Source of the DNA: Platanthera guangdongensis
Taxonomy: Eukaryota; Streptophyta; Magnoliopsida; Asparagales; Orchidaceae
Assembly: GCA_039583875.1 (NCBI GenBank)
Contig: CM077167.1
Coordinates: forward strand, 154,701,545-154,765,544
Length of the DNA: 64,000 bases
Direction: 5' to 3'
Both the position numbers and the translations under genes were made by a program. This document shows positions 19,428 through 32,166 of this stretch, one piece after another; position 1 is the first letter of the stretch; every line of letters begins with the position of its first letter. The notes beneath the pieces were generated by a model. The model saw only the letters and a program-made list of their open reading frames with translations. It searched no databases and had not been told where the DNA came from.

Positions 19428-21480
19428 TGAAAGATATGGTACCTAAACACCTAGAGGGGGGGGGGGTGAATAGGTGACCTAATCCTTTTAAAACTTTAAT
19501 GGCAGCCACCAGTTTATAACACAGATTTCTAACTATTCTATCACAACAAACACACAACATACACAGCAACAATCACAGCACAGCACAGTATACACAGTGG
19601 TTTATAGTGGTTCCCCAAGATATAGGTACATCCACTTTCCCCCTTCGCCTATCTAGCAGTGTACTAGATTCGGCCAAACTCCTCCACTGTCTCAGAACCC
19701 AAAATGGTTCCTACACCTCAGGCCCAAAGCCTTACAACTCAGCTTTATCCCAAAGCCTACACTCAGCCAATCAAGGCCTACACTCAGCCAACCAAGGCCT
19801 ACACTCAGCCAACCAAGGCCTACACTCAGAGATCTCAATCTCCTACACTCAGGCTCTCAAGCCCTACCCTCAGCCTTTATAATTATAGGCTTACAATTCA
19901 CTCAGATCCAAAGGATCCTACAAGTTAAAAATGTATTACAAATATTAACTCAACAACTCAGAAATGAAAGAGGGGAGTTGAGAGTTTCTTGATGAGTTCT
20001 TGGAAGAACTCAGCTGGATTCAATCTGACTTAGCTTTCTTCAAAGCTTCTTGAGTAGAACTGAATAAGAATGAATCCTCCTGCAGTTGTTCCTTGACCTC
20101 TGCCACTTAAGATCCAGAATGTATCTGAATCCTTCTTCTCAGCCTAGTTCCAGAGGCTGATTCCTTGGATGGAGCCCTCTCTCTCCAACTTCTTAGATCT
20201 GCACTTGGACTGCAAGATCTTCTTGTGTTGATACTCTTGGTACCACTTTGATAACTTGTTCTTCAACAATGTGATCAATCTGAACCACACTTGAACTCTC
20301 GTTTCTGTAAACTGACAGTGCCTATTTATAGGCCTTCTTCATGGTAACCGGCTGGTCCGGTCCATAACTGACTTCTGATATCTCTGACAGGTGCTATAGA
20401 CCGGCTGGAACGGCAGCTGTCAAGTCATCCAGTTATTTCTTGAAAATCTCCAGCTGTCTGAAAGTGTCGAGACTTTCTGTCTTTAAGTGTCGACACTTAT
20501 AGACCAAGTGTCGACACATGCTGTGTAAGTGTCGACACAAGTCTACAAGGTGTCGACACAACTCCTTGTATGTCTCGACACAGATTTTTCTTCAGGTGTC
20601 GACACTGAAATTGAGTGTCGACACAAGTACTTGATCTTCTAGCTTTTGCTGAATTCTTCTAAGTGTCGACACATCACCTTTGTGTCGACACAACTTCTTG
20701 TGTTGAATCTGTCAAGTGTCGACACTACTTCTTGGTGTCGACACATAGTCTTCTATGTTGATACTTGCTGAGTGTCGACACAGCTCCTTGTGTCGACACA
20801 CCTTCTCCTTGTTGAGACTTCAGCTGAGTGTCGACACATTCCCTTAGTGTCGACACTTGTACTTAGAATAATTTTGTTGATCTTTCTGATCTTTGCTAAG
20901 TGTCGACACAGCTCCTTGTGTCGACACTTTCTTCAAGTGTAGAGTCTTTAGCTAAGTGTCGACATATTGTGCTGGGTGTCGACACATACTTCAAGTGCTG
21001 ACTCTTCTGTTGAGTGTCGACACATTGTTCTGAGTGTCGACACTTTAACTTAGTCTCTGCAGACTTTTGCTGAGTATCGACACAGCTCCAAGTGTCGACA
21101 CTTTCTGGTGTAGACACAGCTTCACTGGGTGTCGACACAGCTCCTTGTGTCGTCACTTTCTGTCTGCACTTTTCTTCACTGAGTGTCGACACAGCTCCAA
21201 GTGTCGACACTTTCTGTCTGGTGTCGACTCTGCATCCCAGGTGTCGACACAATGACTCCAAGTGTCGACACTGCTTGTCTGGGTGTCGACACAAGTCTAC
21301 TTAAGTGTCGACACTTTCCCTCTGGGTGTCGACACATGGACTTAGAAACTTTTTGCTTCAGTCCAGTGATTTCTTAACCTGCACAAGTAAACTCAACATA
21401 CATCAAATACATTATGATGTATATCATTGAGTTGGGTGAGGCTTCTTCAAATCAGGTACATTTGACCAATGTACCCAACA
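19428..21480 (-). other. S1 5' LTR (2053 bp)
   Basis: This is the partner of 8391-10445. It has the same palindrome array (20487-21335), TATA box (20322-20330), U5 repeats and C-rich tract. Differences include loss of single palindromes, for example GTGTCGTCAC at about 21148 and GTATCGACAC at about 21074. Confidence 0.96.
20487..21335. repeat. GTGTCGACAC palindrome array, S1 5' LTR U3
   Basis: Nearly identical to the array of the 3' LTR, with a few palindromes altered at single bases. It lies upstream of the TATA box that would drive genomic RNA. Confidence 0.97.
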
Positions 21481-21524
21481 CTGTTTGTTAGCTGTTTGTT
21501 AGCTGCGTGTTTGCTACTTTCACA

Positions 21525-21537
21525 TGGTATCAAAGCC
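21525..21537 (+). promoter_or_regulatory. B1 primer binding site
   Basis: TGGTATCAAAGCC lies immediately after the CACA end of the resumed B1 LTR, with no spacer. It has one change from the B2 site (TGGTATCAGAGC). Confidence 0.9.
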
Positions 21538-21927
21538 AGGATCGATTCGACGTGATTCCGTCTTTGGCTCTTCTGTCCGCGCGGCTTGTCCAAGCAGCTT
21601 CTTTACCTTGTCGCTGCCCTGTTCGCGCGACTTCCTTCAGTCTGTTCTCGACATGTTCTCTTGGGTCCCTTGCTTCCTCTTCTCTCCTGTTCGCTCGGCC
21701 TCTTTCAGTTCGCGCGACCTCTTTCCCTGTGCCTTGTTTTGCTTCCTGGCCGCTGGTGTTCTGCCACCATGCAGCTACAGCTTCTTCTCTTTAGCCCGCT
21801 GCGGTTTTGTCTTTGTTCGCTGCGGTTTCTTTCTCGTGTCCCGGCCTCCTCCTTAGGTCGTGCAGTTTTCTCTCCATTCTATCTCCTCGCGGCTTCTCTT
21901 CTTCTCGCGCGGTTTCCTGCATTCTCT
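21538..21927 (+). other. B1 leader (untranslated)
   Basis: A T/C-rich leader with repeated 'CGCGCGGCTTCT' and 'TTCGCGCGACCT' phrases lies between the PBS and the gag ATG. The B2 leader (35437-35865) is homologous. The reading frame is partly open here, but the conserved start is the ATG at 21928. Confidence 0.75.
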
Positions 21928-22596
21928 ATGGACAATTCCGGTCTCTCCACCACCCCTGCGGCTCCTCCTCCTCCTACTCCCTCTAGCAACCTTGACACGC
22001 TTTCTAAACTTGTTGGCTCCAACTATCCGGATTGGAGCGTTTCTTTCATCTTTCTTCTTCGCTCTCTGCGCAAGCGTCATCACCTCACCAATGACCCTCC
22101 ACCTCTTAACTCTCCTCAATTTGATGACTGGGATGCGAGTGATGCGCTTGTCCGCACTTTGCTGGCCAACAGCCTTTCTGATGAGTGCCTTCCCGTCATT
22201 CGCCATGATGAGACGGTCAAGGCTGCTTGGCTTCACCTAGCTGCTCTCTATTCGAAGGGGGGGCAGACGTCCCGCATTTATACTCTTTATGCAGACCTCT
22301 TCGCCCGCCCTTCCATGTATCTTGCTGTGGCTTATCAACAGGTTCAGGCTCTTGGCGAAGAGATCCTCCAGAATCTCCCCTTCTCCGCGGACTTGGCCGA
22401 ACAACACAAACACTTCCAGGAACTCCTGCTTGTTTGTTATCTTCTCCGCCTTCCCGATTCCTATGATATGATCCGTCAGCAGATCTTGGGTGAGGTGGAG
22501 TCTCCCACTTTGGATGCCACTGCGGCTTGCATTGCCGCTGTTACTTCGCTGCACCAGCGTCCTCTGTTGACCTCCCCTCCTTCCCAGGACTCCTAT
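21928..22596 (+). pseudogene. B1 gag N-terminal part, cut by G1
   Basis: It starts MDNSGLSTTPAAPPPPTP and continues through a capsid domain (KLVGSNYPDWSVSF, AAWLHLAALYSKG, YLLRLPDSYDMIRQQILG) that is very close to B2 gag (35866-36693). It is open up to the insertion of G1 after the CCTAT target site (22592-22596). The C-terminal part resumes at 55654. Confidence 0.93.
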
Positions 22597-25500
22597 TGTA
22601 AGACCCCCCTTTTTTTCTTTTTAAAACACCGGGGTCTTAGGCCCAGAACTGTCGTTTTGCGGTGACTCCTTCACGCCCGGAAGGGTCATCACCACAAAGC
22701 GCCGATTCTGCCGGCCAATTCGATCGCAAAAAAGTAGCAAAACAAAGTAAAGTAAGTCCACAACAATCACATATATAGTAAATAAACACAACGAAGGGAG
22801 TGTCCACAGAATAATATATCAGAGTACTAAAATACGGGCTTATGCCCGGTACATCATGTCCTCACTACAAATCACTCATGTGGAAGCAAAAACAGAACAT
22901 CTACTCAAGGTCGAGACTCACGGTCCCGGCTGTATGAACTCCGGAGCTAGACTGCCCCATCTCCAAGCGCACCGGTCTCTGGGGCTGCTCCCCCGTACTG
23001 GGCTCCACGATTCCCTAAATGATGTAGTTCAAAAACCGTTAGTCTAAAAGACTAAGTCCTATCATCCCCCACCCCTTCCCCCATGGCTCCTAGGCACCAA
23101 GCGGAGAGGAAGAAAGGGGAGGACTTGAAGGTGGAGAATAATCAAAAACAGATGGCAGCGGACCTATACTAGCAATTCTATAATAGATATTGATAATAAG
23201 AGAAAATATGAAAAGTAACCTTCACTTATGTGGGAACACATAAGCCAAGGGGTCTTCTGCAAGGCTCCCATCGTGTAAAAAGTCTCATACTAATTTATAC
23301 GTTGGGGTGTCGGTTATCAAACAACAGTAAATATATATCAAAATTGACCTTAATTTATAAACTTGCCCACACAAGCTTATAAGATCAAGGGGTCGTTTTG
23401 CAGGTCCTAATGTATAAGCGTCCCATTCCACTTATACTTTAGGTGTTAGGGTTAAATGAATCGATTATGCTATGACATGCAAGTGGGTATGATGGAACAT
23501 GTAAGTGCAACACACACACCCAACTCTGTGCACACAGACCTTTAGTTCCCCCTTTCTGGAGCCGTAACCTCCCAGGATACCTCCGTAGTGGCAGACGAAA
23601 GCGGTGGGTTGGGCCTCACCCAACTCTAAACCGGTAAAGCACTACCGGTCAGACCTATCGTATGCCTCAACGCTTAGTGCACGAAGCGGACTCCTGCATA
23701 CTCTTACCGGCTGGCGCACCGGACTTCTGTTGGCGAAGTACTAACCAAACTTGTCGAGTCAGTGTATTGGCGTCGGTGCATCGACCCTCCAATACCGAAG
23801 ACCCACCACCTTAATTTTCTTTCCTTTTATGCACATGCAAATTTATCGTATTCAAAACCGAGCTGAAGCTCCCCGGACCATAATGTCCGTCTCAAACAAT
23901 CGAGCCGAAACTCGCCGGGCCATCCTGCCCCTCACAAATATCAACCGATTCAAACCAACTCCTCGAGACACCGAGGTGTGTGAAAGTGAACCCCTAATTA
24001 TTCTAGTTGCTCTTTAAGATTTATCACTTCTACCGTTTACGTTAGCCCAGGACTACCCAAGGTATACCCCGTGAAGGGCTCTCGAAGACACTAGGAACTA
24101 CGATGGGATTACGCCCAAAGCTCCCTTTCGCAAGGCACTTACTATTATTGGTTGCTACCCGATTTCCCGACCCTTAATTAATTTTACTGAACCTAGCCCT
24201 AGTACATTAAACACTTCCTCCCTACGGGGAAGACGATCTTTCGTCGATCCCGGACACCACCTAACTCAAACCAATTCAACACTCTACTATCCTATCTTCC
24301 AATGGTGAACTTATTTTTATCTATCCAAACCAGCCAACCACTAATCACCTCTCATGTGCTCAAATTATACTCAAACATGATTTCTGCAGTTTTTACTATA
24401 TGCAGACCACTTAAGCTATATGACTCGTAAAATGGGAGGTACATCAAATAATCATCCAGTATCCCTATGATAATTATTAGAGGGCTATAATGACATTTTT
24501 AGCATAAATCCAGAAATTCATACTTTTCCTAATTTGTCTGATAATTTATTTATTTATTCTAGTAGCCAAAAAGCCCAAGTTTGAACATGAAGTACCAATT
24601 TCAGACAAGATAATATCCCACTAAATTTATGTTAATTAAAAAATGAATAATCAACTCAAAAGCCTCAGTCTTCCAATTTTTCAGCAAGTTTTAAGCCCTT
24701 AATTTTATTTTCAAATATATCCCATAATAAATCATATTAAGAGGTATGTATAGAAATAATGCTTCCAAAAATTCAGATAAAATCCAAGTATGATTATAAG
24801 GACATATAAATTTTTTAGATCAAGTTTCACAATTTATCATTGAATAATAAAGTCTATACTTGATTTTGTCATAAAATTCCAAGTTAATGGGTTAATGAAC
24901 AAGGTATAATCATTATCCATCTAAAACTTCCAAATAAATTCTCATATGAGTATAATGAACTAAGAACATGATTTATCAAGTTTCATAATTTTTCATCAAG
25001 TATTAAGCTCTGTAAGAATTATTTAGCATGTTTCCAAAGTTATGCACTTGTGAAGTAGATGCCCTAATTATGTATCCAAAAATTCTATTAAAATTCATAT
25101 ATGATCAATATGGTCTAAAACTATCTCTTCCAAATTTTCATGATATTTCAATGGGCAGTGAGATCATAATAGTCAAATTATTAATTAGGGCAATCTCATG
25201 GGTTACAAATGAATTACCAGAGGCTCAATATCCTTATTCCCACACTACCCAAATTTCATTATATTTCAAGGAGTTTTGCTAACCTAATTTAGCACTATAA
25301 GTTTTATGCTCTAAGCTAGGGTTAGAGTTTTGTGAGCACTAACCTTTTCAAATCCTTTAAGATTTTTACCAGACGGTTTTATCTGCCCTAGGACCCTCCA
25401 TACAAAATTTCAAGTTCATACAAGGTGTTTAGGACTCATTCCCTTCACAAGGCACAAAGGTCCTTCCTTAGGGTTTAGCCTAGGATCTTAGGGAAAATCA

Positions 25501-27815
25501 ATTCCACTCTACCCCACATTACATGGGAGGTGCTAAATGCCATACCAAGTCAGTGGCCCAAATTTCAGCCTCTGTTGAGGTGATTTGGTCACTCAAAATC
25601 AAAAGTGCACTTTTTGACCAAAATACCCTCATTAAGGTAAAGTTAGGGTTGGGTCAAAACCTATTCAAAACACATCCAAATTAGGTGAAACTTTATACAG
25701 ATACATAACATGATCCAGGGACGACTCACCAAAATTTAGGAGGGTTTGGAGGTCATTAGACCACCTAATTAAATTATCCTAGTGAAATTAAATAATTTCC
25801 AAAACTATAGAAAACGTGTCCCCAAAAATTCCCATTTTTGGGAAGCACCTAGATATGGTTCAGGGGGACTCCCTGCCAAAATGTCAAATCATTTGAGCAA
25901 AAGATGAAGTGGGGGAACTCAGTTTAATTTCTGCCTAGCCTTAGGTGTAGGTCCCACCAAAATGGGTGCCCTGGTCAAACCAGCAATCCAAATTGGTTCA
26001 AATAAATTTTGTATTAAAGTGGACTCACTGGGCTACACTTTTCATGTTGAGGACTTTTTATGAAATAGCATCTATGTATTTTTAAAATTTAGAAACATTA
26101 AATATAAAAAGGTGTGACAGAATCATTAAAATGTATATTATAAACTATAGTTTAATTTCATCATTTGCACGAATCTTGGCGCATGGATTAACGGGATCCC
26201 TTCATCTCCTTCCTCCAGCCGACGACTCCGATTGAACCCGCCTGGAGCATCTTCCAAACGCCACCGCCGGCGATCCGGCCACCTCCCCGGCCGGACACCG
26301 CCACCACCACCTCCGTTGAGGTGGTGGCCGTCGCCAGGCGGCGCCACAGCAGCCGGAGAGCCGTTTTCCGGCGATCCCGAGAAGTGGATTTCCATGGAAA
26401 AACCATGAAAATTTGAATTTGATTCGGGCTCAATTGAGCCCGAACCTTGAACCTAGTGATTGCTAAGAACTATCCATGAGAGAAGGAGTGGAGGAGGACC
26501 TTGGTGGGAGGTTGTAGCCTTGCCGATCGCCGGTAAACCATTTTGGTGGTGGTGGTCGGATTTCTGCAACTGCACTGTGGAATTGCTTGGCTCCTTCGGG
26601 TAAGTGGTGGAAATGACTCCTTGGAGTCAAGTGAAGGTTTTAAGAAGGATAATTGGGGGAGTTAGGTAGCTGTAGGCTGCTTACCATTATTTGCTCTTGG
26701 TCAAGCTTGGCGGCCATGGTAGGTAGGGGGAAAAACTTGGCTCAAACCAGTCAATGGGTAGCTGGTTGGATTGGGGATGCATTCCTGGTCTTAATGCAAT
26801 GAATGGGAGGTTGGGGAAGGGGAAGGAGAAGCCCAAAGTCTTCCTCCATTATCTCTTTCACTTTCTCTCTCTTCCCTTAAGTGGATTTTTTCTCTCTCCT
26901 TCATACCAAGCTGAAAATTGGCTCCTACCTAACCCAATGGCAGCCCACATATTTATTTCATCCACCAAAACATGGTTTGCCCAAGTGAGTTGGGCTTGAG
27001 CTTGAGTTAGCCCATTTGGGCTAGCTTGACCCAAACCTAGGCTAGGGTTGACCTAGGTCAATTTGGTCTTTGAAGTTGGCCATAATGGGTACTTGGTGAC
27101 CCATTGGCCTCCCCTAAGGCCTAGGTAGGGTTGTCTTGGCCCTTTGGAGGTCACTTGACCCTTAGGCAGGGCACTTGACCACTTTAGGGCTAGAGTTGAC
27201 TTTGGTCAACTTCGCCTTTTTGGTTGGCCCCAATGGGTCCTTAGTGACCCATTGGCCTCTTACTAGGGTTATGAAGGTATGTGTGGGGTCCACTTGGCTA
27301 AGGGAACTTCAATTGTCCCTTGTGCAGGTTAGTTTGACCCATTTAGGGTAGGTTGACCCATTTAGGATTAGAGTTGACTTTGGTCAACTTAACACTTTGG
27401 ACTGCCCTTCTTGGGTCTTAAGAGACCCATTGACCTCACTTTAGGTCTAGGAAGTCCTTGGTAGGGTTATGTGGGCACATTATAGGTCAACTGCCCTTGA
27501 TTAGGGCACCTTGCCCTATTTAGGCCTATGGTGGTCCTAGGTCAAATTGGCCACCTGGGGTTGACTCTAATGGACCCTTAAGGCTCTAGTGGACCCTCTA
27601 ATGGGTTAGTGATGTTGTGGTGGGGTCATAGAGTCATTGTGAAGCACTAAGGTCAAACCCTAGGTTTGGTGATGAGGTTGTGCCATAGGCAGACCATGGT
27701 GATCCTCACCTTGGCCTTCTATCTCTTGGCTCATTTCTGGCTTCCTAGGGTTTTGTCATGACCTAGTCATAGCCAAAACCACTCTTAGGGGTCTAGTTGG
27801 AAATGAGATGTTACA
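22597..27815 (-). other. G1 3' LTR (5219 bp)
   Basis: It is homologous along its length to 50553-55648. In element orientation the first ~800 bp (27815-27000) hold degenerate ~180-bp repeats rich in 'GACCCATTGG' and inverted TTGAC/GTCAA pairs. A GC-rich block (26170-26400) follows, then a long AT-rich part (24300-26100). The GC block contains small open frames that are not real genes, since the same sequence recurs in the other LTR. It retains about 165 bp (26935-27100) that the 5' LTR has lost. Confidence 0.95.
27000..27620. repeat. Degenerate ~180-bp repeats with inverted TTGAC pairs in G1 U3
   Basis: Imperfect repeats share 'ttgactttggtcaact', a 'gacccattg' block and 'ctaggt'. Clear inverted pairs are TTGACCTAGGTCAA (27048-27061) and AGTTGAC-TTTG-GTCAACT (27194-27211 and 27372-27389). 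TTGAC(C/T) is the W-box bound by WRKY factors (established). Whether it works here is inference. Confidence 0.8.
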
Positions 27816-28056
27816 AATCCCAATAAACAAAACAAATATTTCATCCCCGAAATCAAGGTTAAGCCCACGAGAATTTCTACCGAAGAAAAGAAACTTGTAA
27901 CATCCCATCACGACGCCATGTTTGCTAAATTAGGTTTAAAGGGAAACCTAAATCTATGACCAATTCGTCCAATTGGCAAACCAAGATCCCAATAAACAAA
28001 AGATTAGTCTCTACTCTTCCTGGAGCAGCCTTACTACTTTAAAGCAGGAAAATAAA
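27816..28056 (-). other. G1 3' untranslated region, weak polypurine tract
   Basis: The segment between the pol stop (28057) and the 3' LTR. It contains 'TTTCGGGGATGAAAT' in element orientation, the usual phrase before the LTR of Del-like elements. The final bases before the LTR read TTATTGGGATT, with no clean purine run, so the tract is eroded or unusual. Confidence 0.7.
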
Positions 28057-30167
28057 TTAAACATCTTGAGGGGTTGTGAGGTACACCTGACTGAACAGCT
28101 CTGGGTACTTTTGTCGCATCAGGTCCTGCGGTTCCCAGGTATGCTCCTCCTGGCCGTGGTTCCTCCACAGAACTTTGAATAACGGAACCTTCTTGCGACG
28201 CAAGATCCGTACTCCTCTGTCGTCGATCCGAACCGGCTCTAAGTGAACTGACCGGTCTGAAGCTACCGGTCCATCTGTGGTCGAAATCTGCTGCTTCGGG
28301 CATAGTAGAGCCCTCCTGAGCGAGGAAATATGGAGCACATCATGCAAGGCTGCCAGCTCTGGTGGCAACTCCAGCCTGTAAGCTAAGGGTCCGATCCGCT
28401 CCAGGATCCTGTAAGGGCCCATATACCTAGGGCTGAGCTTCTTCTTCCGACCACGCACCCATGAAACTCCATGCATGGGCCGGATCTTCAGAAACACTCA
28501 GTCCCCCACCTGAAACTCCACCTGACAATGTCGGGCGTCATAGTACTTAGCGTGTCTGCTCTGCGCCTCTAGCATCCTGTCTTTGATCAGCCTCACCAGA
28601 GCCTCGGTGTCTTCAACAAAATCCGATCCAAACACCTTCGGATCCTCGTCCTGAATCCAAGAAAGCGGGGTCCTGCATTTCCTTCCATACAAGGCTTCGT
28701 AAGGCGCCATCCTGATGCTGGACAGGTAGCTGTTGTTATAGGAGAACTCGACCAGGGGTAAGAGCTTCTCCCACGGCTCCCCGCGGTCCAAAATGCACAG
28801 CCTCAAAAGATCTTCCTGCATATGATTGGTGCGTTCCGTCTGCCCATCCGTCTGGGGATGGAATGCGGTGCTGAAGGTCAATCGCATGCCTAAGTAAGCC
28901 TGCACGGATCTCGACTCCATGGAAGTGAACCGACCATCCCGATCCGACACGATCGTCTTGGGCACCCCGTGATATCGAACGAACTGCTCCACAAATCTCC
29001 GCACTAATACTCCCACAGAGTCGTCCTTCTTGATCGAAATGAATCTGTCCACCTTCGTCAATCGATCGACGATGACCCAAATAGAGTCGTTTCCTGTCCG
29101 TGATCGGGGAAGTCCATGAATAAAGTCCATCGCGATGTCTTCAAACTTCCACTCCGGTACAGGGAGTGGTTGCAACAATCCTGCGGGGTTTTTGCACTCC
29201 GCCTTCACTAGCTGGCACGCTTCGCAGTGGATCACAAACTGAGTGATATCCTTCTTCATGCCTGGCCAGTACATAGTCTTCTTCAAATCCGCAGTCATCT
29301 TCTGATCCCCGGGTGCACCGAGTATCGGCTGTGGTGGGCCTCCACCATGATATCTTCCCGAACCTGGCCTCCTTCCGGTATATAAGTCCGACCTCTAAAG
29401 CATACCACGCCATCCCTCATCGTGTAATCCCCTGCTTCACCGTTCTCCAAGGCCCAGAATATCGGCTCCAATTTGGCATCTCGCCTCTGCCCATCTCTGA
29501 CTCGGTCCCGGATATCATCGGTAGCACTCATCGCAGCTAAATACTCCATGTAAAGCTCGGGGTCCTCGGACGACACCAGTATGATGTGCATATCCTCCAA
29601 TCTCCTCACCAACTCCATAGACATAACCTAGGGCCCGGCTTCGAAAGTGAGCTCTCCGACTCAACGCGTCGGCCACCACGTTTGCCTTCCCTGGATGGTA
29701 GTGCATCTCATACTGGTAATCCGCTAAGAACTCCACCCAGCGCCTATGCCTGATGTTCAGTTCCTTCTGCGTGTCCACGTATTTCAGGTTCTTGTGGTCG
29801 GAGTAGATGTCGCAGTGGACTCCATAAAGATAGTGACGCTAGACCTTCAAAGAAAAAAACGAACGCCCCCATCTCAAGGTCGTGCACCGGGTTATTCTGT
29901 TCGTGCTTCTTCAACTGGCGAGACGCATATGCAATCACATGACCCTTCTGCATCAGTACAGCTCCCATACCCTGGTAGGAAGCATCGGTGTAGACCTGAA
30001 ATCCTTCTCTCCCCGAGGGGAGAGCAAGTATGGGAGCCGAGGTGAGTCGATCCTTCAGCTCCTGGAAGGCTGCCTGGCACTGCGGGGTCCACACGAAAGG
30101 TACCTCCGTCTTTGTCAAAGATGTAAGTGGGAGGGCGATTCGAGAGAATCCCTCCACGAACTTCCGG
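28057..30167 (-). pseudogene. G1 pol 3' half: RNase H, integrase, chromodomain (broken)
   Basis: From 30167 downward: the end of RT ([13 protein letters not shown]), RNase H ([25 protein letters not shown]), the integrase zinc region (HHSRYSVHPG...HCEACQ), the DDE core ([33 protein letters not shown]) and a C-terminal chromodomain (PLFKVLWRNHGQEEHTWEP at about 28090-28150). Frameshifts lie near 29830, 29630 and 29300, and a TGA at about 28498 replaces a Trp codon. The chromodomain would target integration to marked chromatin (known for chromoviruses). Confidence 0.93.
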
Positions 30168-31899
30168 TGAAAGAATTAGTGCCTAACCACCTAGAGGGGG
30201 GGGGTGAATAGGTGTAATTCTTGTTTTTCTTTTAAGCCAGAAAAGCTGTTCAGTTAACTAATAATAAATTGCATATTCTACTGCTAACACAACACAGTGT
30301 GCACACAGTTTTTATAGTGGTTCCCCAAGGTCTGGGTACATCCACTTTCTCCCTTCGCCTATCTAGCAGTGTACTAGATTCGGCCTAACTTCTGCACTTC
30401 ACCTCAGATTCTCAGATCTTACAACTCAGAACCCCAAACAAGGCTCCTACAACTCAGGCAAACTGCCCTACCTCAGCCTTCAACAAGGCCTACACTCAGA
30501 GATCACAATCTCCTATAACTCAGGCTCACAGCCCTACCTCAGCCTTCAACAAGGCCTACCACTCAGAGAATTTACTCTCCTACACTCAGCCTTTATAAAA
30601 CAGGCTTACAGTCTCAGATCTATAAAGATCCTACAAAAATTTGATTTAACAAAATGAATAACCACCACCCTGTCAGAGAGAGAAGGGATGGCTTCTTGAT
30701 GAGTTCTTGGAAGAACTTGATGGCATATCACAAACTCTCTTAGCTTTCTTCAAAGCTTCTTGAATTTGAACTCAGTAGTGTTGAACTCTTGAGAAGTTGA
30801 TCTTCAATCAGCTTCTGACTTGAGATTCAGATCTCAATCTGAATCTTTCTTGGCAGCCTGGTTCAGCAACTGCACTTCTTAGATGGAGCTCTCTCTTTCC
30901 AACTTCTTAGATCTTCTGTCGAAGGTCTTCTTTTTTTTGTGTTGATAGATATTTGTGTAGATTCTCTTCAATCTTAATTGTAATTGATCACTTCTTCTGT
31001 TGAAGGAGAAGGCCTTTATATAGTCTTCCTTCATGGTAACCGGCTGAACTTTCTAACAATCTTCTGACAGCTCTGACAGTAGTAGTTGACCGGTTAGAAA
31101 TGGCAGCTGTCAAGTCATCCAGTCACTTCTTGAAATCACTGTCTCTGTCTGAAAGTGTCGAGACTGAACTTCATTATGTGTCGACACAAGTAGACTAAGT
31201 GTTGACACAAGTGGACTAAGTGTCGACAAAAGCCTTGGTGGTGTCGACACAACTCCTTTTGTTGTTGTAACAGCTTCTCGACACTACTTCTTTAGAATGT
31301 GTCGACACTGATTCTGTGTGTCGACACAAGCCTTCTTTTCTTCAACTTTGTTGAAACTTGTTGTGTGTTGACACATCTCCTTTGTGTCGACACAAGTACT
31401 TCTTTACTTTAACTTTGTTGAAGCTTTGTTGTGTGTCGACACAAGTCCTGTGTGTCGACACAGTTGATGTTGACAAATACTTCTGTGTGTTGACACTGCC
31501 TCTATGTGTCGACACATTTGATGTCGACTAAGTATTACTGTGTGTCGACACTGCCTTTTGGTGTCGACACAGATGATGTCGACTTTGCTTCTCTTTGTGT
31601 CGACACAGCTTCTAGGTGTCAACACAGTTGATTCTGGTGTCGACTCAGCCTTTCTAAGTGTCGACACAATTAACTCCAAGTGTCTACACAGCTTTTCTCC
31701 AGTGTCGACACAAGCCTTCATAAGTGTCGACACTGCTTCTCTAGGTGTCGACACATGGACTTAGAAATTTTTCTGCATTTCCTGCAATTACTTAACCTGC
31801 ACATATAAACTCAAAACACATCAAATACACCTTGATGCATGTCATTGAGTAGGGTGAGGCTTCTTCAAATCTGGTACACATTTTCCAATGTACCCAACA
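30168..31899 (-). other. S2 3' LTR (1732 bp)
   Basis: U3 carries a decayed GTGTCGACAC array (31178-31754), a TATATAAAG box (31014-31022) and a C-rich tract near the end of U5. It ends at the polypurine tract CCAAATAGGGGGAGGT (minus strand, 31900-31915). Confidence 0.95.
31178..31754. repeat. GTGTCGACAC array, S2 3' LTR
   Basis: A mix of perfect copies and variants (GTGTTGACAC, GTGTCAACAC, GTGTCTACAC, GTGTCGACAA). Several variants are transitions at the central CpG, as expected from methylation damage. The 5' LTR copy is at 47094-47671. Confidence 0.95.
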
Positions 31900-31915
31900 A
31901 CCTCCCCCTATTTGG

Positions 31916-32166
31916 ATAAGTCATAACTCTTAGTCAATGATATACACCATACATAACAAATACACAATATGATGTATAACAACATTATATGACAGAGTAA
32001 TTTTTAAACAAAACATATAAAACAAATCATCACAGAATAATAATAATGTTAACACAGAACAAGCATTAATCATGTTTTGCTTCAACTACAAAAGTTTCTT
32101 TAATAGAAGTTTACATAGATTTTAAACACTAAATTTTACAATGTGATAAAATCTAGTAAATCTAAT
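31916..32166 (-). other. S2 3' untranslated region
   Basis: AT-rich, without reading frames, between the ORF2 stop (32167) and the polypurine tract. Homologous to 10460-10746 of S1. Confidence 0.7.

Larger units (their letters stand above)
8391..21480 (-). mobile_element. S1: complete SIRE/Maximus-like copia retrotransposon, 13.1 kb
   Basis: LTRs lie at 8391-10445 (2055 bp) and 19428-21480 (2053 bp) and differ by roughly 1-1.5% by eye. The flanking duplication is CTGTT (8386-8390 and 21481-21485). On the minus strand the order is 5' LTR, PBS (19414-19425), gag, PR-INT-RT-RH, palindrome array with TATA, accessory ORF2, PPT, 3' LTR. The long LTR, large gag and an extra gene after pol fit the SIRE/Maximus group. 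It is the least diverged complete element here, yet each of its three genes carries stops. Confidence 0.97.

Noticed and set aside
21586..21927. Upstream extension of B1 gag to the first in-frame ATG
   Set aside because: B2 shows the same region as a diverged T/C-rich leader. The conserved protein starts at 21928 (B2: 35866).
26138..26433. Gly/Pro-rich GC block as a host exon
   Set aside because: The same block recurs at 54138-54416 at the same place in the other G1 LTR, so it is LTR sequence.
27890..27915. A further LTR start (TGTAACATCCCATC) on the plus strand in the G1 3' region
   Set aside because: There is no matching end, PBS or duplication. It is likely a fragment or chance similarity inside the G1 untranslated region.
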